In this document: positions 1-8,569 of the stretch, one piece after another
How positions within the stretch are numbered: the stretch's first letter is position 1
Layout: each line of letters starts with the position of its first letter
NCBI RefSeq assembly: GCF_000503055.1
Contig: NZ_AYVY01000001.1
Location: forward strand, 1-45,384
Source of the DNA: Mesorhizobium sp. LSHC420B00
GTDB taxonomy: Bacteria; Pseudomonadota; Alphaproteobacteria; Rhizobiales; Rhizobiaceae
Direction: 5' to 3'
DNA: 45,384 nt
Notes under the pieces: generated by a model
The model's database searches: none
What the model saw: only the letters and a program-made list of their open reading frames with translations
Told to the model about the DNA's origin: nothing
Program-made: the position numbers and the translations under genes

Positions 1-976
1 GCCGCGGCAGCGCCAGCAACTGGTCGGGCGAGGGCAGCGCACGGGCGGCCGCGCGCGCCGCTTGCCGCTTGCGTTCGAAATTGCGCGACACCGCGGTCTT
101 CAACCGTGCGCTGAGACCGGCAAGCGTCGCTTCGAGGTCGACCTTGACCGGCACGGCGATTTCGGCGGCGCCCGTCGGCGTCGGCGCCCGCACATCCGCC
201 GCCAGATCGACCAGCGTCCAGTCGGTCTCGTGGCCGACGGCGGAAATCAACGGAATGGCCGAAGCGGCGACGGCCCGGGCGAGCGCTTCGTCGTTGAAGC
301 CCCACAGATCCTCCAGGCTGCCGCCGCCGCGTGCCACGATCAACAGGTCGGGCCGCGGGATGGCGCCGTCCCATGGCAGTGCGTTGAAGCCGTTGACGGC
401 AGCGGTCACCTCCGCTCCTGCCATTTCGCCCTGCACCCGCACCGGCCAGACGAGCACATGCAGCGGAAAGCGGTCCTTGATGCGGTGGATGATGTCGCGG
501 ATGACGGCGCCTGTCGGCGAGGTGACGACGCCGATGACGCGCGGCATGAAGGGCAGCAGGCGCTTGCGGCCGGCGTCGAACAGGCCTTCGGCCTGCAGCC
601 GGCGCTTGCGCTCTTCCAGCAGCGCCATCAGCGCGCCGGCACCGGCCGGCTCAAGATTGTCGATGACGATCTGGTAGTTGGACTTTCCGGGATAGGTGGT
701 CAGCCTGCCGGTGGCGATCACCTCCATGCCTTCCTCTGGACGGAATTTCAGCCGGCTCATCGTGGTCTTCCACACCACGGCGTCGAGCCGCGCGCGATCG
801 TCCTTCAGGCAGAAATAGGCATGGCCGGAGGAATGCGGCCCGCGATAGCCGGAAATCTCGCCGCGCACCCGTACATTGCCGAAGACGTCCTCGACCGTGC
901 GCTTCAGCGCGCCGGAAATCTCGCTCACCGTATACTCGGTGGCGTTGGTGCGTGATTCGGATGCTGTGTCGCTCAT
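1..976 (-). CDS. xseA: Exodeoxyribonuclease VII large subunit (partial)
   Basis: Large subunit of exonuclease VII, which degrades single-stranded DNA to oligonucleotides together with the small XseB subunit in the cytoplasm. The reverse strand reads without a stop from the ATG at 974-976 to the left edge, giving 325 codons; the C-terminal coiled-coil part lies outside the window. Visible in order: an N-terminal OB-fold that binds single-stranded DNA (about residues 10-110, with [15 protein letters not shown] and [17 protein letters not shown]) and the start of the catalytic domain, with [28 protein letters not shown] and [12 protein letters not shown], all typical of the family. No clear Shine-Dalgarno lies before the ATG, but the protein start fits homologues. 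An open frame of 297 codons on the plus strand over the same stretch is only its shadow. Identification is firm; truncation is due to the window edge. Confidence 0.96.
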   Translation of the reverse strand, partial: MSDTASESRTNATEYTVSEISGALKRTVEDVFGNVRVRGEISGYRGPHSSGHAYFCLKDDRARLDAVVWKTTMSRLKFRPEEGMEVIATGRLTTYPGKSNYQIVIDNLEPAGAGALMALLEERKRRLQAEGLFDAGRKRLLPFMPRVIGVVTSPTGAVIRDIIHRIKDRFPLHVLVWPVRVQGEMAGAEVTAAVNGFNALPWDGAIPRPDLLIVARGGGSLEDLWGFNDEALARAVAASAIPLISAVGHETDWTLVDLAADVRAPTPTGAAEIAVPVKVDLEATLAGLSARLKTAVSRNFERKRQAARAAARALPSPDQLLALPR

Positions 977-1049
977 CGGCCGATTGGGGGACGGTTGTTG
1001 GCCGCCGTCAAGGCGCCTGTATCCGGCCGCGTGTCATAACGCGATCCCA

Positions 1050-1952
1050 TCATCTCGCTACGGCCAAAAATTCGGCAGCCAGATAATCGCTGAACGCTCG
1101 AACTGCCGGCAACAGGCTGCGCCCCGAAGGCGACAGCAAAGTGATCCCAGCTTCTCCCGCCGTCCATTGCGGCAGGATGCGTTGCAATATGCCATTGCCT
1201 GTTTCGGCCTGGCAGAAATAGGCCGGCAGCGCCACGATCCCCAGGCCCGCAATGGCAGCCTGTTTCAGTGTTCCCAGATCGTCGCTGCGCAAGCGCGCCG
1301 TGAGCGGCATCAGGACAGTCTCGCCGCCGATATTGCGCAGATTCCAGACCGCCCCGCCGGTCAGCCCGTTCAGTGCGAGGCCGCCATGGTCGGCAAGGTC
1401 CTGTGGGCTTGTCGGTGTGCCTGCGCCGGCAAGATAGATGGGTGCGGCGAAAAGATGCCAGGGCGTCGGCGCGAACCGACGCTGGATCAGGCTGGAATCG
1501 GGCAGCGGCTCGACATGGCCGCGAAGCGCAAGGTCAAACCCCTCGTCGACAAGATCCACATACCTGTTGGTCGCGTGCTGGATGATGTTTACCTTGGGAA
1601 ACGTTAAAAGGAACCGGGGTAGCAATTCCGCCAGGAACGACTGCGCCATGCCGATCGAGCAGGTGAAGCGGACCGTACCGCTGGGCTCGGCCAGTCGTCG
1701 CGCCGCGGCGCCTTCGGCCGATTCCGCCTCGACCAGCATTCCCACAGCAAACTGATAGACCTCCTGGCCGATATCAGTGACGGCGAAGCTGCGGGAGGTT
1801 CGCTGGATAAGACAGACGCCCAGCTGTTTCTCGAGCTCGATGATGCGCCGGCTGATGTTGGACTTTGATCGTCCAAGCGCGTGGCTTGCGGCAGTGAAGC
1901 TCTGTTTCTCGACCACCTTCGCAAAATAATAAAGATCGTTCAGATCCAGCAC
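1050..1952 (-). CDS. LysR-family transcriptional regulator
   Basis: LysR-type regulator, 300 aa from the GTG at 1950-1952 (protein starts LDLNDLYYFAKVVEKQSF after the start residue). The frame is open further upstream to an ATG at 2087, but that extension is not LysR-like and would run over the start of the divergent exporter gene, so the GTG is preferred. Residues about 1-60 form the winged helix-turn-helix (SFTAASHALGRSKSNISRRI), followed by the periplasmic-binding-like effector domain from about residue 90. It is transcribed away from the MFS exporter at 2086, the usual arrangement of a LysR protein controlling its neighbour. The effector cannot be told from sequence; the SKSNISRRI helix is of the type seen in LysR proteins related to quinone or aromatic stress (inference, weak). 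Confidence 0.9.
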   Translation of the reverse strand: MLDLNDLYYFAKVVEKQSFTAASHALGRSKSNISRRIIELEKQLGVCLIQRTSRSFAVTDIGQEVYQFAVGMLVEAESAEGAAARRLAEPSGTVRFTCSIGMAQSFLAELLPRFLLTFPKVNIIQHATNRYVDLVDEGFDLALRGHVEPLPDSSLIQRRFAPTPWHLFAAPIYLAGAGTPTSPQDLADHGGLALNGLTGGAVWNLRNIGGETVLMPLTARLRSDDLGTLKQAAIAGLGIVALPAYFCQAETGNGILQRILPQWTAGEAGITLLSPSGRSLLPAVRAFSDYLAAEFLAVAR

Positions 1953-2085
1953 AGTCGCACATCGTTGCCAATAGAGGACGATGCTTCCAGTTCTATGCCA
2001 TTTTGGCTGTTTCGTCCAGATATTACCTTGCCAATTGCCGCGCTGATCAGCGGGTGCTGGGCTCCATTTGGAAAAAGGAATAGGC

Positions 2086-3513
2086 ATGACCGACCAGTTG
2101 AATATGAGCCACCACTCGAGCGTGGCTGACGTATCGGCCCGACCACGGTTTGGTCTGGTTTTGACATTGCTGGCTTTTGCCCAGCTTATTATTTCGATCG
2201 ACTACAATATCGTTTTTGTCGCTTTGCCCGAGATCGGCCTGGGCCTCGGCTTCTCGGCGCAGACCCTGCAATGGGTCGTGAGTGCGTATGCCGTTGCGTT
2301 TGGCGGTTTCCTCTTGCTTGGAGGCAGGGCATCCGACCTGCTTGGGCGTCGGCGAATGTTCGTTTTCGGGCTTGTCCTCTACGCAGTGTCTTCGCTGGTC
2401 GGCGGTTTCGCCACGACGCCTCAGATCCTGATTGCCGCGCGCGCCGTGCAGGGCTTGGGCGGCGCTTTTCTTTTCCCGGCCACCCTGTCGCTGGTCAACA
2501 CCACCTTCAGCGAAGGTCGCGAACGCAATATCGCTTTGTCCGTATGGGCCGGCTCTGGTGCCGGGGGCATGGTTCTGGGCTCGTTGCTTGGCGGCGTGCT
2601 GACCCAGGCATTCGGCTGGGAGGCGGTGTTCTTCGTCAACGTGCCTTTGGCCGGCATCGCGATCGTGGCGGCCTTTCCGGTGATTCTAGGAGACAGCGGG
2701 TACCAGTCAGGCGGCAAGTTCGATCTGCCGGGCGCATTGACGGCGACGGTCGGTACCACCCTGCTCGTTTTCACGCTCGTCCAGGGTCCAGAGTACGGCT
2801 GGGCCTCACAGGGTATTCTGGTCAGCGCTGCCGTTGGGATCCTGTTGCTGGCGCTCTTCGTGGCCATAGAGGCGCATAGCCGCGACCCGTTGCTGCCGCT
2901 GCGGCTGCTGGCCAACCGCAACCTCAGCACCGGCGTCGTCACCACATTCCTGTTCACCGCCACGTTCGGTTCTTTGCTCTATTTCCTGTCTTTCTACTTC
3001 CAGACAGTGCAGGGCTTCGGCGTTCTGCAGACTGGTTTCGCCTTCATGGTCCCGATGTTGGCCGTCTTGTCGGGCAATGCGCTGAGCGGTCGGATGGCGA
3101 CCCGTCTGGGTACACGAAACACACTCGTCGTCAGCCTTGCGATCGGCGCGATTGGTACGGCGGGCCTGGGCATGGCCATGTCGGCGGACAGCACTTATGC
3201 CGACCTGGTCCCCGGACTGATTGTCTTCAGCCTCGGCGGCGGCATCACCTTTCCAACAATGTTCGCAGCCGCAGCCAAGGGCGTTGCCGCGCATGAGCAA
3301 GGCATCGCCTCAGGCATTGCATCCACGGGTCAGCAGGTCGGTAGCGCGGTGGGGCTGGCTGTCCTGGTAGCCGTTGCAAACGCCGGCACCGGCGGTTTGA
3401 CAGGAGAAGCGCTGCGCGTCGCTACCGCTGAGGGTGTGCGGATGGCCGTCTATCTCGCCGCTGCCGGTACCGCGGCGATGATCCTCGTCGCACTGAATTT
3501 CCGTCGTCATTGA
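2086..3513 (+). CDS. MFS drug-type exporter, DHA2 (14-TM) family
   Basis: Proton-driven inner-membrane exporter, 475 aa. The start is the ATG at 2086, seven bases after the Shine-Dalgarno AAGGA at 2075-2079; an in-frame ATG at 2068 has no such site. The sequence shows the DHA2 signature: motif near TM1 (LIISIDYNIVFVALPEIG), RASDLLGRRRMFVFG between TM2 and TM3 (motif A), and GPEYGWAS in the central part, with about 14 hydrophobic segments. This family (EmrB/QacA/LfrA relatives) exports drugs, dyes or metabolites. No membrane-fusion (EmrA-like) partner is next to it, so it probably works alone. The divergent LysR gene starting at 1952 is the likely regulator; 133 bp lie between the two starts. 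Substrate unknown. Confidence 0.92.
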   Translation: MTDQLNMSHHSSVADVSARPRFGLVLTLLAFAQLIISIDYNIVFVALPEIGLGLGFSAQTLQWVVSAYAVAFGGFLLLGGRASDLLGRRRMFVFGLVLYAVSSLVGGFATTPQILIAARAVQGLGGAFLFPATLSLVNTTFSEGRERNIALSVWAGSGAGGMVLGSLLGGVLTQAFGWEAVFFVNVPLAGIAIVAAFPVILGDSGYQSGGKFDLPGALTATVGTTLLVFTLVQGPEYGWASQGILVSAAVGILLLALFVAIEAHSRDPLLPLRLLANRNLSTGVVTTFLFTATFGSLLYFLSFYFQTVQGFGVLQTGFAFMVPMLAVLSGNALSGRMATRLGTRNTLVVSLAIGAIGTAGLGMAMSADSTYADLVPGLIVFSLGGGITFPTMFAAAAKGVAAHEQGIASGIASTGQQVGSAVGLAVLVAVANAGTGGLTGEALRVATAEGVRMAVYLAAAGTAAMILVALNFRRH

Positions 3514-3572
3514 GCCCTAACTTGCATCGGCTCCGCGGTGGCAGGCCCCATGGCGCTATGAGACACGAAGCC

Positions 3573-4529
3573 CTACCAGCCCGGCAGGATCTGGTTCGGC
3601 TTGGTCCGCTTCATCTTCGCGAAGGCGAGGGCGGCGAAATCGAACGTGCCGGTCTCCTCGCCGAGCGGCACGGAAATATTGTCGAGGCTTTCCGAAATAT
3701 GGCGGGCGAGCGCGTCGACGATCTCCGGCCGCGAGGTCTGGCCGCGCATGATGCCGATGCGGCAATCGGGCAGGGCGCCGAAACCGTCGGCCTCGCCCAG
3801 CACCCGCATGCCGGGCCGCAGCGCGCATTCCGGCAGCACCGAGATCGCCAGGCCGGAAAGCACCGCCGCGGCGATAACGGTGGCCGAGAAGCTGGTGAAC
3901 AGGATGCGGTAGTCGCGGTTCTGCTGGTCGAGCACGTCGGCGGCGGCCCGCCGCCAGATGCAGTTCGGCCGGCCGAAGGCCATCGGCAGGATCGGCTGCT
4001 CATGCGTCGCATGATTGGCCGAGGTAACCCACAGCAGCGGTTCGCGCCGCACCACTTCCGATTGGCCGCGCGCGTCATTGTGCGTCACCAGCGCCAGGTC
4101 GAGATTGCCGCGCTTGATGTGTTCGACCAGTCCCGGCGTCGGTTCGCAGATAACGGTCAGTTCGACATGCGGGTTGGAACGGGCAAACCGCGCCATGATC
4201 TCGGGCAGGAAGCGATCGGCATAGTCGTCCGGCGTGCCGATGCGGATGGTGCCTTCGAGCCGGCGGTCGTCGAAGGCGGCCAGTGTTTCCTTGTTGAGAT
4301 AGAGCAGCCGCCTTGCGTAGGAGAGCAGTCTGTCGCCTTCCTCGGTCAGCCGGTTGGTGCGGCCGTCTTTTTCGAACAGCGGCTTGCCGATCCGCTCTTC
4401 GAGCCGCCGCATCTGCATCGACACCGCAGACTGGGTGCGATGCACGGCTTCCGCCGCGCGGGTAAAGCTGCCGGTGTCGACAATCGAGATGAAGGTCTGC
4501 AACTGATCGAGATCGAGCGGCGCTTTCAT
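3573..4529 (-). CDS. LysR-family transcriptional regulator
   Basis: LysR-type regulator of 318 aa, starting at the ATG at 4527-4529 (MKAPLDLDQLQTFISIVDTG). The N-terminal helix-turn-helix (SFTRAAEAVHRTQSAVSMQM) is complete and the effector-binding domain follows from about residue 95 (GTIRIGTPDDYADRFLPEIM). The text resembles the LrhA/HexA-like branch of LysR proteins that rhizobia carry in many copies (inference). It points away from the DUF1127 gene at 4708 and ends face to face with the MFS gene (59-bp gap). Effector and target are unknown; the DUF1127 gene is the obvious candidate target because the two share the 178-bp upstream region. Confidence 0.92.
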   Translation of the reverse strand: MKAPLDLDQLQTFISIVDTGSFTRAAEAVHRTQSAVSMQMRRLEERIGKPLFEKDGRTNRLTEEGDRLLSYARRLLYLNKETLAAFDDRRLEGTIRIGTPDDYADRFLPEIMARFARSNPHVELTVICEPTPGLVEHIKRGNLDLALVTHNDARGQSEVVRREPLLWVTSANHATHEQPILPMAFGRPNCIWRRAAADVLDQQNRDYRILFTSFSATVIAAAVLSGLAISVLPECALRPGMRVLGEADGFGALPDCRIGIMRGQTSRPEIVDALARHISESLDNISVPLGEETGTFDFAALAFAKMKRTKPNQILPGW

Positions 4530-4532
4530 CGG

Positions 4533-4568
4533 TCTAATCCATCATTGATGTTGATGCTAAAGATTAGA
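4533..4568. promoter_or_regulatory. Inverted repeat in LysR/DUF1127 intergenic region
   Basis: TCTAATC at 4533-4539 is repeated inverted as GATTAGA at 4562-4568, with an AT-richer stretch between, directly upstream of the LysR start (4529) and between two divergent genes. LysR proteins usually bind near their own start and control a divergent neighbour, so this is a possible binding region. The arms are short and the spacing wide, so the call is weak. Confidence 0.3.
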
Positions 4569-4707
4569 AACATTCGTTGGATTAATCAATCGCGCCGTGG
4601 CAAATTCCGACTGTCCACATGAAGGCATGTGAATCGAAGCCGGAACGGCCGCTGTCGCCAGCGCCCGATCGACTGGTTTCGCTCGTTCGAATGTGAAGGA
4701 GACCGAC

Positions 4708-4998
4708 ATGGCTACGTTTGATTTCGCTACCGAGACCTCGCGCATCACCTCGCGTCCGGCCGTTGCGACGCGCGTGGCCAATGCCGCTGCCAATGTTTAC
4801 CGCGCCTGGAAAAACCGTCGCGCCTTTTATCGCCTCGGCGAGATGTCGGATGCCGAGCTCGCCGACATCGGTCTGACCCGCGCCGACCTGCACGTCGCTG
4901 TCGGTGTGCCCTTTGGCCGCGATCCGACCGAGAGGCTTCGCGTCATCGCGGTCGAGCGCGCCGAAACGATCGAGGATATTGCCCGCAAGGTGGCCTGA
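4708..4998 (+). CDS. DUF1127 (YjiS-like) protein
   Basis: Small cytoplasmic protein of 96 aa. The ATG at 4708 follows GAAGGAG (4695-4701) at good spacing; an upstream GTG at 4693 would overlap that site and is not used. The DUF1127 motif is in the middle: YRAWKNRRAFYRLGEMSD followed by AELADIGLTRADL (about residues 31-62), a short arginine-rich helical segment ending in the LxDIGLxR motif. In other alphaproteobacteria (Agrobacterium, Rhodobacter) DUF1127 proteins bind RNA or influence sRNA-dependent regulation, growth and phosphate uptake; this member has an N- and C-terminal extension beyond the minimal 45-residue form. The gene stands alone and is closed by a strong terminator at 5108. Confidence 0.88.
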   Translation: MATFDFATETSRITSRPAVATRVANAAANVYRAWKNRRAFYRLGEMSDAELADIGLTRADLHVAVGVPFGRDPTERLRVIAVERAETIEDIARKVA

Positions 4999-5107
4999 TC
5001 GCACAAATTCGCGATTTTGGTCGCATTGAACCTTTTTGAGGCACGAAGCCACCAAGTTACGCAGGCTCCCCACTCCCTGCCGGATCCCCCCGGCCAGCCT
5101 GCGCGCT

Positions 5108-5140
5108 GCCCGGTCCTCCCAGGACCGGGCTTTCTTTTTT
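5108..5140 (+). terminator. Rho-independent terminator after DUF1127 gene
   Basis: A perfect 10-bp stem, GCCCGGTCCT (5108-5117) and AGGACCGGGC (5121-5130), with a 3-base loop, is followed by TTTCTTTTTT (5131-5140). It ends transcription of the DUF1127 gene on the plus strand before the convergent DUF937 gene. Confidence 0.92.
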
Positions 5141-5174
5141 GGGCGGCACTGATGATTGGATGCCGGTGTCTAGT

Positions 5175-6122
5175 CTACCGCCGGCCCATACCCTGCTTGA
5201 ACTGGTCGAAGATCGACTCCATGCCTTTCTGGTAGTCGTCGCGCTGCTGGGCACCCGTCTCGAACATCTTGCCGAACAGGTCGTCGAACGGATTTCTCGG
5301 CCTGCCGCTCGGATTGGCCTGCGGCTGCGGCGCCTGGGGCTGCGGTTGTTGCGCACCACCGCCGAACATGTCCTGCAGCACCTTGCCGAGCGGATTGTCA
5401 CCATAAGGGTTCTGTGTCTGCTGCGGCTGGCTTTGCGGCTGCTGCCCGCCGCCGAACATGTCCTGCAATACCTTGCCGAGCGGGTTGTCGCCGTAAGGGC
5501 TCTGCGTCTGTTGCGGCTGCTGTGCGCCGCCGAACATATCCTGCAGCACCTTGCCGAGCGGATTGTCCGCTGGGCCTGCAGGCTGAGGGGCCGGCGCCTG
5601 GCTGCCGCCGCCCGCTTGCCGCATCATCTGCTCGATGAGTTCGCCGAGCGGATTGCCGCCGCCGGGCCCACCCCCTGCCGCATGCATCTGTCCGCCTAGC
5701 TGGTTGGTGGTCTGCTTGAACAGCCCGCCCATCATCATCGAGGCGATTGCCGGCAGCATCTGCTGCAGGACCTGCTGGCTGACACCGCTCGCTTGCGCGG
5801 CCTGGCTGGCGACGGCGCGTGACAGATCCTTCGAGCCGAACAAATGCCCCAGAATTCCGTTGCCTTCATCGAGACCCTGCGGTGAGAAGGCCCGGCTTGC
5901 ATCCTCGAAATATTTGGCGTGCTGGCCGCTGGCCATCGCCGTCATGAAGGAGCCGAGCCCGTAAGGGTCCGCTGTGTTGCGCTTCAGCCCCTGCGAAAAG
6001 GCCGGCAGCAGCGCCGCGACCGCCGCCTGCGTCTGCTGCTGCGAAAGCCCGAACTGCTGGGCCAGCGCCTGCATGCCGTTGCCGTTCTGGGCCTGTGCCA
6101 GAATATCGAACAAGGAAGGCAT
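5175..6122 (-). CDS. DUF937 (YidB-like) protein with repeated NPLG units
   Basis: Protein of 315 aa of unknown function. The ATG at 6120-6122 follows GGAGGAG at six bases. Residues 1-145 match the DUF937 family (starts MPSLFDILAQAQNGNGMQAL; contains FGLSQQQTQAAVAALLPAF). The second half is low-complexity: a unit beginning NPLG occurs at residues 157, 187, 213 and 243, three times as NPLGKVLQDMFGG, separated by Gln/Pro-rich linkers (QQPQQTQSPYGD, QPQQTQNPYGD); a diverged fifth copy NPFDDLFGKMF is at 277. No signal peptide or membrane segment is apparent. The repeated amphipathic segments could be protein-binding modules (inference). Stands between gshA and the DUF1127 gene, 103 bp downstream of gshA. 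Confidence 0.85.
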   Translation of the reverse strand: MPSLFDILAQAQNGNGMQALAQQFGLSQQQTQAAVAALLPAFSQGLKRNTADPYGLGSFMTAMASGQHAKYFEDASRAFSPQGLDEGNGILGHLFGSKDLSRAVASQAAQASGVSQQVLQQMLPAIASMMMGGLFKQTTNQLGGQMHAAGGGPGGGNPLGELIEQMMRQAGGGSQAPAPQPAGPADNPLGKVLQDMFGGAQQPQQTQSPYGDNPLGKVLQDMFGGGQQPQSQPQQTQNPYGDNPLGKVLQDMFGGGAQQPQPQAPQPQANPSGRPRNPFDDLFGKMFETGAQQRDDYQKGMESIFDQFKQGMGRR

Positions 6123-6225
6123 TGTTTTCTCCTCCGGGAAAATCCTCGTTTGGAGAAGCCTAGTTCGTTTCCATCACTGATTGAAGCGAATTTGCCGGAC
6201 CGTGGCTCATGCGGATAGCGAAGCG

Positions 6226-7599
6226 TTAATACGCGTATTCCATGAACACCGGCTCGATCGAGCCGCCCCAGCGTGTGTGGTAGGCCGACAGCATCTCTTC
6301 GGCGCTGGTCGTGCCGCGCGCGACGACCTCGTCCAGCGTGTTGAGGAACGAGGTCTCGTCATAGCCGTCGCGGTTCTTGCGGTCGCGGTTCTTCAGTCCC
6401 ATGCGCGAGATGACGAGCACGTCGCGGGCGATCTCGCGCAACGTCGTGTTACGGAAGGGCGCCGAAATGCCCTGTTCCGGCACTGCGTTGCGCATTGCCA
6501 GCACTTCGTCATAGCTCCAGCTCGAGGTCAGCGCCTCGGCCGCGTCGAGCGCAGCCGCATCGTAGAGCAGCCCGACCCAGAAGGCCGGCAGCGCGCAGAT
6601 GCGCCGCCACGGCCCGCCATCGGCGCCGCGCATTTCAAGAAAGCGCTTCAGCCGCACGTCGGGGAACAGCGTCGACAGATGGTTCGCCCAGTCGCCCATC
6701 GTCGGCAGCCCGTCCGGCAGTTCGTTACGGGCAGCACCTGCCATGAACTGGCGGAAGGTGATGTGCGTCATGTCATGGTACTGGCCGTCGCGGATGACGA
6801 AATACATCGGCACGTCGAGCGCCCATTCGACGTAATCGGCAAAGCCGAAATCGGGAGAGAAACAGAATTCGAGCAGGCCGGAGCGCTGGTTGTCGGTGTC
6901 TCGCCAGATCTCACCGCGCCAGCTCTGCAAGCCGTTCGGCCGGCTTTCGGTGAAGGGCGAGTTGGCAAACAGCGCCGTCGACAGTGGCTGCAGCTTCAGC
7001 GACACCTGCATCTTGCGGCGCATGTCGGCTTCGCTCTCGAAGTCGAGGTTCACCTGGATGGTGCAGGTCCGATACATCATGTCGAGACCCTTGGTGCCGA
7101 CCTTGGGCATGTAGCGGGTCATGATCTCGTAGCGCGACTTCGGCATTTTCGGCGTCTCGGCCAGCGACCATTTCGGGCTGCCGCCAAGGCCGAGAAAACG
7201 AATGCCCATGGGTTCGGCGATCTCGCGTACCTGCGCCAGATGCGCATTGCCTTCCCGGCAGGTCTGGTGGATCGTCTCCAGCGGCGCGCCGGAAAGTTCG
7301 AACTGGCCGCCGGGTTCCAGCGAGATCGCGCCCTGGCCGGTCGGCTCGACCAGGCCGATGATGCGGCCGGCATCCATGATCGGGTCCCAGCCGAGTTTGT
7401 CCTGCATGCCTTCGAGGATGGCGCGGATACCGCGCTCGCCGCCATAGGGCACCGGCGCATTGCCGTCGATATAGAACGGGAATTTCTCGTGCTCGGTGCC
7501 GATCCGCCATTTGTCGCGCGGCTTGTTGCCTTCGGCCAGATGCTCGACGAGTTCGTCGACGCTTTCTATCGGCCGGAAATCGGTAGTATCGCGCGCCAT
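6226..7599 (-). CDS. gshA: Glutamate-cysteine ligase (plant/alphaproteobacterial type)
   Basis: First enzyme of glutathione synthesis: joins L-glutamate and L-cysteine with ATP to give gamma-glutamylcysteine (EC 6.3.2.2), cytoplasmic. 457 aa from the ATG at 7597-7599, which has GGAGG six bases upstream; an in-frame start 15 bases further up is less well placed. The GCS2-type fold seen in alphaproteobacteria and plants is shown by WRIGTEHEKFPF near the N terminus, GERGIRAILEGM, ISLEPGGQFELSGAP, and RTCTIQVNLDFESEADMRRK. This type is unrelated in sequence to the enterobacterial enzyme, and the plant relatives are redox controlled by disulfides. Lies downstream of rsmE with a 204-bp gap that contains a hairpin just before the ribosome-binding site. 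Confidence 0.96.
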   Translation of the reverse strand: MARDTTDFRPIESVDELVEHLAEGNKPRDKWRIGTEHEKFPFYIDGNAPVPYGGERGIRAILEGMQDKLGWDPIMDAGRIIGLVEPTGQGAISLEPGGQFELSGAPLETIHQTCREGNAHLAQVREIAEPMGIRFLGLGGSPKWSLAETPKMPKSRYEIMTRYMPKVGTKGLDMMYRTCTIQVNLDFESEADMRRKMQVSLKLQPLSTALFANSPFTESRPNGLQSWRGEIWRDTDNQRSGLLEFCFSPDFGFADYVEWALDVPMYFVIRDGQYHDMTHITFRQFMAGAARNELPDGLPTMGDWANHLSTLFPDVRLKRFLEMRGADGGPWRRICALPAFWVGLLYDAAALDAAEALTSSWSYDEVLAMRNAVPEQGISAPFRNTTLREIARDVLVISRMGLKNRDRKNRDGYDETSFLNTLDEVVARGTTSAEEMLSAYHTRWGGSIEPVFMEYAY

Positions 7600-7610
7600 A
7601 ACAGCCCTCC

Positions 7611-7658
7611 GCACATGACCCCGAAAATCGGCTTCGATTTTCGGAAAGGATCATGTGC
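7611..7658. repeat. Inverted repeat in gshA leader
   Basis: GCACATGA at 7611 is matched inverted by TCATGTGC ending at 7658, and inside it CCGAAAATCG pairs with CGATTTTCGG around a GCTT loop. Together they form a long two-part hairpin that ends only about 12 bases before the gshA start codon. The CATGATC-type arms resemble the palindromic repeat at 18413, so this is probably a member of a dispersed rhizobial repeat family. Confidence 0.75.
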
Positions 7659-7803
7659 CCAATCAATATGCTACAGCGTCCTTTGCGCGCCCGAAAGGAC
7701 GCGCTGCGCTGCAGAGCGGCCGGACGACCGCCGGCGCTAGATGGACGAAATGTCAGTAGCCGATCAAGCGAAAAATCCTGAGCCAGAGGGTAACGGGAAT
7801 TGA

Positions 7804-8538
7804 TCACCAATCGCCGATTGTCGCCTGGATCAGCGCCAGTGCCGCCACCGCCGCCGTATCCGCTCGCAGGATGCGCGGCCCGAGCGGAATGGCGGTAACG
7901 AAGGGCAGCGCTCTCAGCATCCCGCGTTCCTCGTCGGAAAAGCCGCCCTCCGGCCCGACCAGCAGCGCGAGCTTGTTCTCCCGCACCGCCTGCAATGCCG
8001 GCAGGGGATTGTTGGTGGCGGCATCCTCGTCGCAGAAGATCAGCCGCCGCTCCTTGTCCCAGCCTGCCAGCAGACGCTCGAATTTCTCCGCTTCGCGCAC
8101 ATCAGGTACCGCCAATATGCCGCATTGTTCGGCCGCCTCGACGACATTGGCGCGGAGGCGCTCGATGCCGGGTTTTGCCACTTGCGTATGCTGGGTGATG
8201 ACCGGCTGCAGGGTGCCAGCGCCCATCTCCACCGCCTTCTGCACCAGATAATCGAGCCGTCCTTGCTTCAGCGGCGCGAAGCAATAGACGAGATCGGGCA
8301 GTGGCGGCTGCGGCCGCTGCAGCGCCATCACCTTCAGGCGCAACGCCTTCTTCGATTTCGCGGCGATCGCCGCCGACCATTCGCCGTCGCGGCCGTTGAA
8401 CACCAGAACCTCGGCGCCTTCGCCGAGCCGCAGCACACGCGAGAGATAATGGCTCTGCTGCGGGCCGACGTCGAACTCGGTATCCGGTCCAAGCTCGTCC
8501 GGCACGAACAGCCGCTGCATCTTGTAATTGGCGCGCAT
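7804..8538 (-). CDS. rsmE: 16S rRNA m3U1498 methyltransferase RsmE
   Basis: SAM-dependent methyltransferase that makes N3-methyluridine at position 1498 of 16S rRNA (EC 2.1.1.193). 244 aa from the ATG at 8536-8538 ([12 protein letters not shown]), the usual length; the frame stays open upstream only because it crosses the neighbouring gene. Visible: N-terminal PUA-like part ([22 protein letters not shown]) and the C-terminal SPOUT fold with the deep-knot motifs [12 protein letters not shown] and [17 protein letters not shown], which bind SAM. The start lies 31 bp after the stop of the upstream gene, so the two are likely co-transcribed. Confidence 0.96.
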   Translation of the reverse strand: MRANYKMQRLFVPDELGPDTEFDVGPQQSHYLSRVLRLGEGAEVLVFNGRDGEWSAAIAAKSKKALRLKVMALQRPQPPLPDLVYCFAPLKQGRLDYLVQKAVEMGAGTLQPVITQHTQVAKPGIERLRANVVEAAEQCGILAVPDVREAEKFERLLAGWDKERRLIFCDEDAATNNPLPALQAVRENKLALLVGPEGGFSDEERGMLRALPFVTAIPLGPRILRADTAAVAALALIQATIGDW

Positions 8539-8569
8539 CGCCGAGGAATGCGCAACGTCACCCTCGGCG

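Noticed and set aside
62..955. Long plus-strand open frame of 297 codons
   Set aside because: Antisense shadow of xseA; its translation is Arg/His/Gly-rich without family motifs, while the minus strand gives a perfect exonuclease VII protein.
6181..7740. 519-codon plus-strand open frame
   Set aside because: Antisense to gshA; no motif.
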